From a virus, in IMG/VR virus record IMGVR_UViG_3300025030_000430, positions 1 through 22,748 of that record: DNA of 22,748 nucleotides, one strand, 5' to 3'. The position numbers were made by a program, and so were the translations under genes. A model generated the notes under the pieces. It was not told the origin of the DNA, searched no databases, and saw only the letters and a list, made by a program, of their open reading frames with translations. Of this stretch, positions 13,400 through 20,660 are shown one piece after another; within the stretch, counting starts at the first letter, position 1, and every line of letters starts with the position of its first letter.

Positions 13400-14485
13400 A
13401 TGGAAGCTATCCGATACGACCGCACAGAGATCAAGGCCACTCGCACTGACGAGGGTTATCTCGTGGATACCCCGATCGTCGGGCGTGTTGGAATTCAACT
13501 CTACAAGAACGCTGACGGAACTATCCGTCGCGAGCTGCGCCCTGCGGAAGAAGTGTTCCACGCCGATTCCCTGAAGAGCTTTGCTGGTAAGCCCGTCACG
13601 GACGAGCACCCTGGCGAGCCTGTCACCGCAAAGAATGCGAAGCGACTGTCTGTTGGCACCATGCAAGGCGAAGGCAAGCAAGACGGTGACAATGTGGTCG
13701 CACCAATTATCATTCACGATGGTGAAATGATTGACAAGGTAATGAAGGGTGGCAAGCGTGAGCTGTCGCTCGGTTACAAGGTCGATCTTGAAGAGACGCC
13801 TGGTGTGTGGAACGGCCAGGAATATGATGCGATCCAGCGAAACATCCGGGTCAATCATCTTGCAATCGTTCCGCGGGGTCGTGCAGGTAATGCCCGCCTC
13901 AATTTAGACCGGCATGATGCCGTTTCGTTTAACCCTCAAGAGGAAAATGCTATGCCTGAGAATCTGAGCCGTATTCGGCTGGATAGCGGCCTGGAATATC
14001 AGGCGGCTCCCGAAGTCGTTGTGGAGGTTGAAAAGCTCCGCAGTGACAAAGCCGAACTGACCACGCATGTCGATGAGCTGCAAAAGCAACTCGACACCGT
14101 TGCCGCAGAACGCGACACCCTGAAATCCCAAGTGCAATCGGCGGACAAAGTTCGCGCAGATGCTTTGGAAGCTGCTCGCGCTGAAGTCAAAGCCCGCGCC
14201 GAACTGGACAAGGTTGCTGAAACCTTCAAGGTTGATGGCACCGGCAAGACCGACCGCGAAGTCAAGGAACTGGTGATCAAGTCCGTCCGCACCGATGCTG
14301 ACCTGACCGGCAAGTCCGACGACTACGTCAATGCAGCGTTCGACCTGACGGTGTCGATGAAGAACGACGCCGCAATGGCCGCTCAACGCGCTGCTGGCGC
14401 AAAGCGTGATGACGCTGGTGAGCAAACCGACACCGGCTCTTACAAGGGCTTCATGTCTCAACTCGGTAAGAAGGAGCAGAAATAA
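13400..14485 (+). CDS. Capsid maturation protease fused to scaffold (DUF2213-type)
   Basis: From the ATG at 13400 the product is 361 aa (MEAIRYDRTEIKATRTDEGY...); an in-frame ATG at 13358 would add 14 residues that do not resemble the family start. The N-terminal half (to about 180) is DUF2213. It has VTDEHPGEPV with a likely catalytic His and KRELSLGYKVDLE with a likely catalytic Ser, followed by NHLAIVPRGRAGNARL, a layout like S78 prohead proteases. The C-terminal half is a long coiled coil (about 210-285) and a helical tail, fitting an internal scaffold. The protein would guide capsid assembly and then cleave itself and partners. Protease activity is inferred from motif layout and position. 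Confidence 0.86.
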   Translation: MEAIRYDRTEIKATRTDEGYLVDTPIVGRVGIQLYKNADGTIRRELRPAEEVFHADSLKSFAGKPVTDEHPGEPVTAKNAKRLSVGTMQGEGKQDGDNVVAPIIIHDGEMIDKVMKGGKRELSLGYKVDLEETPGVWNGQEYDAIQRNIRVNHLAIVPRGRAGNARLNLDRHDAVSFNPQEENAMPENLSRIRLDSGLEYQAAPEVVVEVEKLRSDKAELTTHVDELQKQLDTVAAERDTLKSQVQSADKVRADALEAARAEVKARAELDKVAETFKVDGTGKTDREVKELVIKSVRTDADLTGKSDDYVNAAFDLTVSMKNDAAMAAQRAAGAKRDDAGEQTDTGSYKGFMSQLGKKEQK

Positions 14486-14937
14486 TGCAAACCACGATCA
14501 GCCAATACGGTGCCGCAGCCTTCAAGGGTATGCTGGACGGCATCGGCCCCAAGAACGTCCGCAGCTACGCAGCTGAGGAAATCATTCCGGTCTCGTACCC
14601 TGTCAAGCTGGGCACCAGCCCGGACAAGGAAGTCCTGAAAGCCACTGCTGGCGCAGGTGTGGTCGGTTTCGCACTGCACGACCATGCACGCGAGCAAACC
14701 TCTGCCGGTGTGGTGCAGTACGCAGCCACTGAAACCGTGTCGGTCCTGACTCAGGGTCGCATGTGGGTGATGACCTCCGATGCTGTGGTTGCTGGTGCTA
14801 CCGCCAACCTTACCGTCGCTGACGGCACCCTGACTGATGCTGCTGTCGCAGCGGGCATCGAGGCCTTCACGCAAATCAGCGTGAAGTTCATCACCGCCAC
14901 CAGCGCAGCTGGCCTGGCTCTCGTGGAGATCAAGTAA
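14485..14937 (+). CDS. Capsid cement / decoration protein (Gp24-like)
   Basis: The ATG overlaps the protease stop (TAATG), with GAAGGAG upstream. The 150-aa protein is small-residue rich and mostly beta, with the pattern RSYAAEEIIPVSYPVKLGTS near the start, VVGFALHDHAREQTSAGV in the middle and a Val/Ala/Thr-rich C-terminal half. This resembles the structural cement protein Gp24 family that sits on or between capsomers to stabilise the shell. The position directly before the major capsid gene is the expected one. Family membership is by sequence impression and context, so moderately secure. Confidence 0.8.
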   Translation: MQTTISQYGAAAFKGMLDGIGPKNVRSYAAEEIIPVSYPVKLGTSPDKEVLKATAGAGVVGFALHDHAREQTSAGVVQYAATETVSVLTQGRMWVMTSDAVVAGATANLTVADGTLTDAAVAAGIEAFTQISVKFITATSAAGLALVEIK

Positions 14938-14938
14938 C

Positions 14939-15904
14939 ATGAACAAAGATCAGATGAAGTACGACGAAGCTGACCTCCGCGTCATCCAGAACACTGGCCG
15001 CTTCGATGCCAACGAAAGCGTGTTCTTCGCACGCCAACTGGAATTCGTCAAGTCCCAGACCTACGACATCAAGCGTGTCGGTCTGAACGCCCTGACGTTG
15101 ATTCCGGTCTCGACCGCGATCCCGGAAGGTGCAACGACCCACACTTATCGCCAGTACGACTCTGTCGGCATGGCGAAGGTGATTGCGAACTACGCCAACG
15201 ACCTGCCCCGTGCGGACGTGACCGGCAAGGAATTCACCAATCCGATTCGATCGATTGGTAACGCCTACGGCTACAACGTGCAGGAAGTGCGCTCGGCGAT
15301 GTACGCTGGCATCAACCTGAACGGTAAGAAGGCAATGGCCGCAACCCGTGCCCATCAGGAAAAGATCAACCAGCTGGCCTTCAGCGGTGACGCTGACAAC
15401 GGTCTGCCTGGCTTCCTGTCGAACACCAACGTCCCGGAAGTGACCCTGTTGGCCGACGGTACTGGTTCGTCCAAGACCTTCGCAACCAAGACCGCCGACA
15501 AGATCGTTCGCGACGTCAATGCGCTGATCAACAAGGTGATCACGCAGTCCAAGGGTATTCACCGCGTGACCGAGGTGTGGTTGCCGATCGAGCAGTACGC
15601 CCTGATCGCTACCACGCAGAACAGTGCGGCCAGCGACACGACCATCCTCGCCTTCTTGCAGCAAGTCCATCCGGGCGTGCAGTTCAAGCAGGTTGTGGAG
15701 CTGGACGGTGCTGGTGCAGGCGGTGCAGACCGCATGTACGCCATGGAAAACTCCATGGAGAACTGGCAGCTTGAGATTCCGATGATGATCAAGCAGTACG
15801 CTCCGCAGCAGGTCGGCCTGGAGTTCCAGGTGCCGGTTGAGTCGCGCTTCGCTGGTGTGATCATTGAGTATCCTCTGGCCTTTGCGTTCGCCGACGGTAT
15901 CTAA
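14939..15904 (+). CDS. Major capsid protein (DUF2184-type, HK97 fold)
   Basis: The 321-aa protein (MNKDQMKYDEADLRVIQNTG...) resembles the DUF2184 family of major capsid proteins. Diagnostic-looking parts are ANESVFFARQLEFVKSQTYD, the ATTHTYRQYDSVGMAKVIAN region and the C-terminal VPVESRFAGVIIEYPLAFAF strand. It forms the icosahedral shell. It starts one base after the cement gene stop; the GGAG in that gene's tail is ten bases upstream, rather far for a highly expressed gene, so translational coupling may help. A strong hairpin follows the stop codon. There is no long N-terminal scaffold domain, consistent with a separate protease/scaffold gene. Confidence 0.92.
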   Translation: MNKDQMKYDEADLRVIQNTGRFDANESVFFARQLEFVKSQTYDIKRVGLNALTLIPVSTAIPEGATTHTYRQYDSVGMAKVIANYANDLPRADVTGKEFTNPIRSIGNAYGYNVQEVRSAMYAGINLNGKKAMAATRAHQEKINQLAFSGDADNGLPGFLSNTNVPEVTLLADGTGSSKTFATKTADKIVRDVNALINKVITQSKGIHRVTEVWLPIEQYALIATTQNSAASDTTILAFLQQVHPGVQFKQVVELDGAGAGGADRMYAMENSMENWQLEIPMMIKQYAPQQVGLEFQVPVESRFAGVIIEYPLAFAFADGI

Positions 15905-15911
15905 GTAAAAT

Positions 15912-15941
15912 GGGCGGGGCTGGTGCAAACCAGTTCCGTCC
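15912..15941 (+). other. RNA hairpin with GNRA tetraloop after the major capsid gene
   Basis: The arms 15912-15924 and 15929-15941 pair over 13 positions, three of them G-U, around a GCAA tetraloop. The G-U pairs imply selection at RNA level. There is no T-run after the stem, so it is more likely an mRNA stabilising or processing structure, or a weak attenuator, than an intrinsic terminator. It lies in the 57-base gap between capsid and the next gene. Confidence 0.6.
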
Positions 15942-15961
15942 ATTAACTTCAGGAGAAACAA

Positions 15962-16180
15962 ATGAAAGTCAAGAACGTATCCGCACGACTGCATCACGTC
16001 GGCAATGTTTCCATCGCCCCGGGCGAGGAAAAGGAAATTCCGGACGCCTACAAGGGTTCGATCAACAAGGACGATCTGGTTGAAGTCAAGAGCGTCGCTC
16101 CTGCACCGGCTGCGAAACCTGTGGCGCCGAAGCCTGGCACCCCTGTGGCACCTGTCGCTCCTGCACAGGCTGCTCAGTAA
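15962..16180 (+). CDS. Small protein with Pro/Ala-rich tail (72 aa), capsid-associated by position
   Basis: A CAGGAG site lies seven bases before the ATG. Residues 1-45 form a compact, mostly beta segment (VKNVSARLHHVGNVSIAPGE and following), common in short proteins next to phage capsid genes. Residues about 45-72 are a Val-Ala-Pro repeat tail. At DNA level the tail contains a 20-bp near-perfect direct repeat (16094-16113 and 16154-16173, one mismatch), which explains its repetitive character. Its stop overlaps the next ATG (TAATG). It may be a minor head or linker protein; function unproven. Confidence 0.75.
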   Translation: MKVKNVSARLHHVGNVSIAPGEEKEIPDAYKGSINKDDLVEVKSVAPAPAAKPVAPKPGTPVAPVAPAQAAQ

Positions 16181-16551
16181 TGACCCCGCTCGAGTATTTC
16201 CGCCTCCTGGCCCCCGAGTTTTCAAGCGTTGCTGACGCGACCGTGAATTCGTGGCTCACGATGGCCGGGAATCTCATTGTGGTCGGTTGCCTGGATGCAG
16301 AGCGGGCAGCGATGGCGCAGGCGCTGTACGCGGCGCACCTGCTGTCCCTTACCACACGCTCGGGCCAAGGTGGCGCCGCAGCCCTGGGGCCCGTTACAAG
16401 CGAGCGCGAGGGTGATCTGCAGCGCAGCTATGGCGGGGTCAAGGGCGGTGACACCTATCTCGGCCAGACCTCCTACGGTCAGCAGTACCTTGACATCACG
16501 AAAGTGTGTTCCGGTGCTGCAATCATGACACGGGTGACCCCATGGCAGTAA
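16180..16551 (+). CDS. Head-tail connector / adaptor (DUF4054-type)
   Basis: The 123-aa helical protein (MTPLEYFRLLAPEFSSVADA...) matches the DUF4054 pattern: a helix with F-R-x-L-x-P-E-F, a second helix ending in W, an AAHLLSL helix and a C-terminal loop ending GQTSYGQQYLDI. These adaptor proteins form the ring below the portal. The gene is coupled to the preceding one (TAATG), and the next gene starts ten bases before its stop. Position between capsid and neck genes is canonical. Confidence 0.87.
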   Translation: MTPLEYFRLLAPEFSSVADATVNSWLTMAGNLIVVGCLDAERAAMAQALYAAHLLSLTTRSGQGGAAALGPVTSEREGDLQRSYGGVKGGDTYLGQTSYGQQYLDITKVCSGAAIMTRVTPWQ

Positions 16552-16997
16552 CTGACCGCGACCTCGGGTGGAAAGCAATCAAGCGCGAGGTTGAGCGGGC
16601 GCAGCGCCGTGAGGTGGCTGTGGGAATCCTTCAGGGTTCTACCGATAGCGAGGGGACGTCCATTGCCGAATACGCTACCTATAACGAATTCGGCACTGAG
16701 GACGTTCCTTCGCGCCCTTTCATGGCAATGAGCTTCGACGAGAATGTCGCAGCTATCAATTCCGACTTCAATCGACAAAGCAAGCGCCTTGTCGCAGGTG
16801 AAGTCACTGCGGATCAGGCTCTGACCATCATCGGTCAGAAGCACGCTGGCCGCGTACAGAACACAATCACCGGACGGAACATCCTTCCGGCACTTGCACC
16901 GAGCACCATTGCAGCCAAAAAAGGTTCAACGAAGACCCTCGTTGATACTGGCGCGATGACGAACGCCGTGCAGATAGAAGTCAGGGGTCGCACATGA
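16542..16997 (+). CDS. Neck / tail-completion protein (HK97 gp10 or Mu gpG-like)
   Basis: The start at 16542 (MAVTDRDLGWKAIKREVERA..., 151 aa) is preferred to a frame extension lying inside the connector gene. AEYATYNEFGTEDVPSRPFM and LAPSTIAAKKGSTKTLVDTG are hallmarks of the minor tail/neck proteins of the gp10-gpG type (a GT-x-x-x-P-x-RPF loop and a 'LxDTGxM' strand). The protein would complete the neck between head and contractile tail. It overlaps the connector gene by ten bases and the next gene by four. Confidence 0.85.
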   Translation: MAVTDRDLGWKAIKREVERAQRREVAVGILQGSTDSEGTSIAEYATYNEFGTEDVPSRPFMAMSFDENVAAINSDFNRQSKRLVAGEVTADQALTIIGQKHAGRVQNTITGRNILPALAPSTIAAKKGSTKTLVDTGAMTNAVQIEVRGRT

Positions 16998-17377
16998 GCT
17001 TCCGCAAGTCAAAAGACGTCCTGCGAGAAGCTGCTGGCACTTACACGAATGGGGTGTGGGCACCTGGAGCCCGTAGTGCGCTGACCACACTTGCGAGCGT
17101 GCAACCTGTGGTCATGGGGCAGGATATGCACGCGCTCCCAGAGGGGCGCCACCTGTCTGACTTTGTTAAGCTCTACACAAACGACAAACTCAACGTGACC
17201 GCGGATGGTGAAGGTGTGCAACCGGACATCATTATTCACGAGGGTTACGGGTATGAGATCGTGAGCATCTTTGCGAACCAGTCTGGAGTGATCAGTCACT
17301 ACAAATACATTGGCGCAAAAGTGTTCAAATTCACAACGACTGCGGACTGGTTGTCCGGCGCACTGAAGAGGCCCTAA
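16994..17377 (+). CDS. Probable head-closure protein
   Basis: The 127-aa beta-rich protein (MSFRKSKDVLREAAGTYTNG...) has GYGYEIVSIFANQSGVISHY followed by a hydrophobic strand, resembling the small stopper/head-closure proteins of tailed phages in size and composition. Gene order (portal, capsid, DUF4054 connector, gp10-like, this gene, tail terminator) supports this. It overlaps the upstream gene by four bases (ATGA) and abuts the next. I do not recognise a specific domain family, so the role rests mainly on context. Confidence 0.75.
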   Translation: MSFRKSKDVLREAAGTYTNGVWAPGARSALTTLASVQPVVMGQDMHALPEGRHLSDFVKLYTNDKLNVTADGEGVQPDIIIHEGYGYEIVSIFANQSGVISHYKYIGAKVFKFTTTADWLSGALKRP

Positions 17378-18049
17378 ATGGCAAGCAATATCAACGCAGA
17401 CCTGCCCGCATTCGGAAACGCAACGACTGCGAGCGTGCGCCAGAACTTTGCACACGCGAAGTCTGAAATCGAAGCCCTGCAGACGGGCAAGCTCAACGCA
17501 ACCGCTCAGGCAGACATTAATGCGCTGGAAGTGGCTCATGTGTTCCGTCTTGCAAGCACTCACGAGACGGTTGAGGTCTTTCAGCAGTGCGCGACGAACG
17601 ACGTTGGGCAGGTGGTGCAGTTCAACACTGAATTATTCAACAACCCTGCTGACTCGTTCGAATGGGACATCCTGAACAACGAGATCATCATTAAGAAGGC
17701 GGGCTGGTATAACTGGAACCTGAGCTTCCATGTGGTCAGAAAGATTGCTACTGGTGCAGTCGATTGGACGCTCTGGACTCAGGTCAAGGAACCCCCGGCA
17801 GGTGCCTTCAGTAATTTCCCGGCAAGCTCCCGCCGTCTGACTTTGCAGCCCGACGAAGCAAACTCGAAAGCGTTCCAGAGCTTGTCGTTCAACGTACATA
17901 CACCTGTCGCGAATACCCGCATTCGCTTCTTGCAGGCTTGCACAGACGTCACAAAGCAAGTTGGCATCATTACTTATCCAGCAGCGGGTGTGTATCCGTC
18001 TGTCGCTGGTTTGATGCTCAGTATTCACCGAATTGGATTGGAGGCTTAA
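17378..18049 (+). CDS. Virion-associated protein of unknown function, helical N-terminus plus beta-rich domain
   Basis: The 223-aa protein begins MASNINADLPAFGNATTASV, a start typical of phage virion proteins. A helical region (about 18-52, with NFAHAKSEIEALQTGKLNAT) follows, and then a beta-rich domain (about 53-223). WYNWNLSFHVVRKIATGAVD and the C-terminal SVAGLMLSIHRIGL look like strands of a jelly-roll of the C1q/TNF type, which often forms trimers. It could be a neck fibre, head fibre or decoration protein; it is unlikely to be part of the core tail machinery. It follows the head-closure gene with no gap. The fold is an impression, not demonstrated. Confidence 0.7.
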   Translation: MASNINADLPAFGNATTASVRQNFAHAKSEIEALQTGKLNATAQADINALEVAHVFRLASTHETVEVFQQCATNDVGQVVQFNTELFNNPADSFEWDILNNEIIIKKAGWYNWNLSFHVVRKIATGAVDWTLWTQVKEPPAGAFSNFPASSRRLTLQPDEANSKAFQSLSFNVHTPVANTRIRFLQACTDVTKQVGIITYPAAGVYPSVAGLMLSIHRIGLEA

Positions 18050-18050
18050 C

Positions 18051-18236
18051 ATGCCAGCGAAAGTTGTCGAATGCACCTTGAACGGTGTGAAGGGTTTCAA
18101 GTCCTCCGACGGGGGCACTTGCTACACCGGCCCAGCGGCGCGTGAGAAGGCCACAGCACAGGTGCAAGCAATCAACATCACCACGGCTCGCAAAGAAGGC
18201 GCAGCCTGGGCCAAGAAGTTGCCGCCTAAGAAATGA
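18051..18236 (+). CDS. Small basic protein of unknown function (61 aa)
   Basis: The ATG at 18051 has GGAGG six bases upstream; a longer frame would begin inside the previous gene. The 61-aa product (MPAKVVECTLNGVKGFKSSD...) has a small beta start, GGTCYTGPAAREKATAQVQA, and a Lys-rich tail. The CYTG-x-x-A-x-E-KA motif recurs at the C-termini of some phage proteins and in small phage proteins, function unknown. It overlaps the terminator gene by four bases (ATGA), so it is part of the structural operon. Confidence 0.75.
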   Translation: MPAKVVECTLNGVKGFKSSDGGTCYTGPAAREKATAQVQAINITTARKEGAAWAKKLPPKK

Positions 18237-18775
18237 TCAACCTCAAGCCTGACCTCTACACGCTGGTGAAGGCGCTTGTTGGCGCCGAGACCCTTATGTT
18301 CGCGGACCAGAATGCGCCGCGCCCTGCGCTGCCCTACTGGACGATTCGTGTGCAGGTGCAGCGAGCAGTCGGGGAAGATTACTACAGCCAGGGCGTCACC
18401 AACGATGGCGACCAGCAGATTGACGGTGTTCGAGAAGCCACTGTTCAAGTGCAGCGCATTGGCGCGGATTCCGACTTCAAAGTTGCAGAACTGCGCGACA
18501 ACCTTTCCAAGACGACTGTGCTGGAGCAATGGCAACTGAAAGACCTTGCCCTCTACAACACAGGTGACGTCCAGAACATTCCATTCCCGTTGGACAAGAG
18601 CCAGCTGGAACCCCGTGCAAGCGTTGATCTGTTTGTTCGATTTGGAAGCAGGATTCTTGACCGTGTCGGTGTCATTGAGACAGTCGATATGACGGCAGGA
18701 TATGAGACCGTGGATTTGACGCCCGGGTTTGATGCCAACCCGGATCTGGCGCAAGATATCACGGTTGTGTTATAG
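18233..18775 (+). CDS. Tail terminator (LIC_12616-type neck protein)
   Basis: The 180-aa protein (MINLKPDLYTLVKALVGAET...) lies just before sheath and tube genes. Its pattern, a leading helix, PYWTIRVQVQ, a strand with ATVQVQRIGA, DLRNNL-type helix (AELRDNLSK) and a C-terminal set of strands, fits the terminator family that caps contractile tails. It would close the tail tube and sheath at the head-proximal end. The C-terminal extension with Asp/Thr repeats (about 150-175) is somewhat longer than in minimal terminators. A TATAGT element spans its last bases (18771-18776). Confidence 0.82.
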   Translation: MINLKPDLYTLVKALVGAETLMFADQNAPRPALPYWTIRVQVQRAVGEDYYSQGVTNDGDQQIDGVREATVQVQRIGADSDFKVAELRDNLSKTTVLEQWQLKDLALYNTGDVQNIPFPLDKSQLEPRASVDLFVRFGSRILDRVGVIETVDMTAGYETVDLTPGFDANPDLAQDITVVL

Positions 18776-18776
18776 T
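18768..18776 (+). promoter_or_regulatory. Extended -10 promoter-like element before the sheath gene
   Basis: TGTTATAGT matches the extended -10 form TGnTATAAT with one mismatch. No -35 is visible at 16-18 bases. The sheath ATG is 29 bases downstream with a strong AAAGGAG site. Only the position and the resemblance to other TATACT boxes support it. Confidence 0.3.
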
Positions 18777-18805
18777 GGGCTTGATTTGAAATAAAGGAGT
18801 TCCTG

Positions 18806-20134
18806 ATGGCTTCCCTTGACGATATTGTCTCCGTACAAATCGCGCTTCAGACTGCTGGTGTTTCGCGTGGCAACTTCGGGACTCCGATGATTGTTGCTCC
18901 GCTGATGACCTTCCCTGAGCGCGTTCGTGTTTATACCAGCTACAACGCAGCGTCCGAAGACGATCTGCCGCCTAGCTTGCTGACTGCTCTGTCCGATTGC
19001 TTCGGTCAGATCCCGCGTCCGAAGCAAGTGAAAGTCGGTCGTCGTGCTGTGCTGAAGGCAGTGATTGAAGTTGCTGACCTGATTGCGCTGGGCACCTACA
19101 GCTTCAAGGTTAATGCTGAGACGTACAGCTACACGGCAGACGGTACGCCTACCAAGGCTGAGATCGCTACCGGGCTGGCGCTTGCTGTGACCAGCGACAC
19201 CGACGAAGTGATTACGGCCACAGCAGTGGGCGACACCGTGGAAATCGCGTGGATCAGCACCGTGGGTTCTGTTGAGTTGCTGACGAACCTGCAATGGGGC
19301 ACCATCAGCCCGCTGGCTGCTGCGAGTGCAGTTGCTGACGACCTGGATGCGATCCTGGACGAGGACTCCGCATGGTACGGACTTGTCCTGACCGAGCGCG
19401 TGAAGGCTGACCAGCTGAAGGCAGCAGAATGGACCGAAGCGAATGACCGCTTGTTCATCACTGCAACCGATGAAGCTGACGTCCTGAACCCGTCGCTGGC
19501 TACCGACCTGATCAGCGTCCTCAAGAACACCCGTTATTTCCGTACGGCGGTTCTGTACCACACCAACGCCGCGACGGAATACCCTGACGCAGCTTGGGCC
19601 GGTCGTGTATTCACCATTCAACCTGGCGCTGAAACTTGGGCACTGAAGTCGCTCGCAAGCGTGACGCCCAGCCCGCTGACCAGTACGCAGAAGCAAACTG
19701 TGGTCAATAAGGGTGGCAACACCTTCGAGTTCTATCAGGCGCAGATCGCTCTGACGAACCCTGGCAAGGTTGCAGCAGGTGAATGGATTGACGTCATTCG
19801 GTTCCGCGACTGGTTGAAAGACACCATTCAGGTCAATATGGTGCAGATGATGATCAACCGCGACAAGGTGCCTTACACCGACGCGGGGATTCAGCTGTGC
19901 GTGAATAACCTGCGAAAGTCGTTGCAGGAAGGTCAGAACGTGGGCGGCATTGCGCCGGACGAGTTGGATGCGAATAACAACACCGTCCCGGGCTTCGTTA
20001 TCACGTACCCGCGTTCCGTGGAACTGGCCCCGAGCATCAAGGCGTCCCGCACGCTGTCGCTGGGCTTTACCGCTCGCCTTGCTGGTGCGATCCACGTTGT
20101 GGAAATCACTGGTGCCCTGGCATACGAACTCTAA
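18806..20134 (+). CDS. Contractile tail sheath protein (DUF3383-type)
   Basis: The 442-aa protein (MASLDDIVSVQIALQTAGVS...) matches DUF3383 tail sheath subunits. It has the N-terminal 'IVxVxIxxxxxGVSRxNFGT' pattern, a central insert domain (about 80-165), WYGLVLTERVKADQLKAAEW, a domain with TAVLYHTNAATEYPDAAWAG, and the C-terminal strand AGAIHVVEITGALAYEL used for inter-subunit strand exchange. Copies stack around the tube and contract to drive DNA delivery. Its presence is the main evidence for a myovirus. A strong AAAGGAG lies before the ATG. High and even codon use fits a highly expressed gene. Confidence 0.95.
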   Translation: MASLDDIVSVQIALQTAGVSRGNFGTPMIVAPLMTFPERVRVYTSYNAASEDDLPPSLLTALSDCFGQIPRPKQVKVGRRAVLKAVIEVADLIALGTYSFKVNAETYSYTADGTPTKAEIATGLALAVTSDTDEVITATAVGDTVEIAWISTVGSVELLTNLQWGTISPLAAASAVADDLDAILDEDSAWYGLVLTERVKADQLKAAEWTEANDRLFITATDEADVLNPSLATDLISVLKNTRYFRTAVLYHTNAATEYPDAAWAGRVFTIQPGAETWALKSLASVTPSPLTSTQKQTVVNKGGNTFEFYQAQIALTNPGKVAAGEWIDVIRFRDWLKDTIQVNMVQMMINRDKVPYTDAGIQLCVNNLRKSLQEGQNVGGIAPDELDANNNTVPGFVITYPRSVELAPSIKASRTLSLGFTARLAGAIHVVEITGALAYEL

Positions 20135-20145
20135 GGAGAAAATGA

Positions 20146-20583
20146 ATGGCTGAATTGACTGGTTCCTATGATCCGTCGCAGGTGATTGTCACCGTCGGCG
20201 GTGTCATTCTGTCGGGCTTCAGTGACGGTGATTCGATCATCGCTCGCCGTGCTGAAGATATGTACTTCACCCGCGTCGGTACTGACGGCGGTGTGGCGCG
20301 TGCCCGCAACGCGAACAAGATGGGTGAGTTTGAATTCAAGTTGCTGCAAACCAGCAAGGCGAACGACCTCCTGTCCGCGCTGCTGGCAACCGACGACCTC
20401 ACCAACGACGGTCTGATCGTTAGTCCGATCGGACTGGTGGATGGTTCGGGTCGCTCACTTGCTGCTGCCACGCAATGCTGGATCAAGACCATTCCGGAAG
20501 CAACTTTCGGAAAGGAAGTGTCCGAGCGTGTGTGGGTATTCAGTGCAGCAGACCTGAAGATCTTCCACGGCGGTGGCGCCTAA
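20146..20583 (+). CDS. Tail tube protein (DUF3277-type)
   Basis: The 145-aa protein (MAELTGSYDPSQVIVTVGGV...) has the typical start 'YDPSQVxVxxGGxxLSGFSDGDSI', then RAEDMYFTRVGTDGGVARAR and the C-terminal WVFSAADLKIFHGGGA strand. This is the DUF3277 family of inner tail tubes in small myoviruses. Stacked hexamers form the channel inside the sheath. It begins 11 bases after the sheath stop with AAGGAG upstream. A stem-loop terminator follows the stop codon. Length is normal. Confidence 0.94.
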   Translation: MAELTGSYDPSQVIVTVGGVILSGFSDGDSIIARRAEDMYFTRVGTDGGVARARNANKMGEFEFKLLQTSKANDLLSALLATDDLTNDGLIVSPIGLVDGSGRSLAAATQCWIKTIPEATFGKEVSERVWVFSAADLKIFHGGGA

Positions 20584-20597
20584 GTTGAAGGAAACAG

Positions 20598-20622
20598 AAC
20601 GGGGCCCAAGAGGCTCCGTTTT
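20598..20622 (+). terminator. Intrinsic terminator after the tail tube gene
   Basis: The 9-bp stem AACGGGGCC (20598-20606) pairs with GGCTCCGTT (20612-20620) around CAAGA, with one G-U pair, and is followed by TTTT. It stands between the highly expressed tube gene and the less abundant tail chaperone, so partial termination would lower downstream transcription. Confidence 0.6.
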
Positions 20623-20630
20623 GCTATACT
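20622..20630 (+). promoter_or_regulatory. Extended -10 promoter-like element before the tail chaperone
   Basis: TGCTATACT matches extended -10 TGnTATAAT with one mismatch and directly follows the terminator. No -35 is visible. The chaperone ATG is 31 bases downstream. It would restart transcription of chaperone and tape measure genes. Confidence 0.35.
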
Positions 20631-20660
20631 TGAGGCGATAACCACAACGTGAGAGAAACC

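Noticed and set aside
16094-16173. 20-bp near-perfect direct repeat in the 72-aa gene as a possible recombination or attachment site
   Set aside because: It simply encodes the repeated Val-Ala-Pro tail in frame (60 bp apart), as expected of a low-complexity linker.
18770-20095. A 441-codon open frame on the minus strand across the sheath gene, and a similar 431-codon frame at 14930-16225 across the capsid gene
   Set aside because: Both are exact antisense shadows of strongly supported structural genes, lack ribosome binding sites and give low-complexity His/Arg/Val-rich proteins with no recognisable motif.
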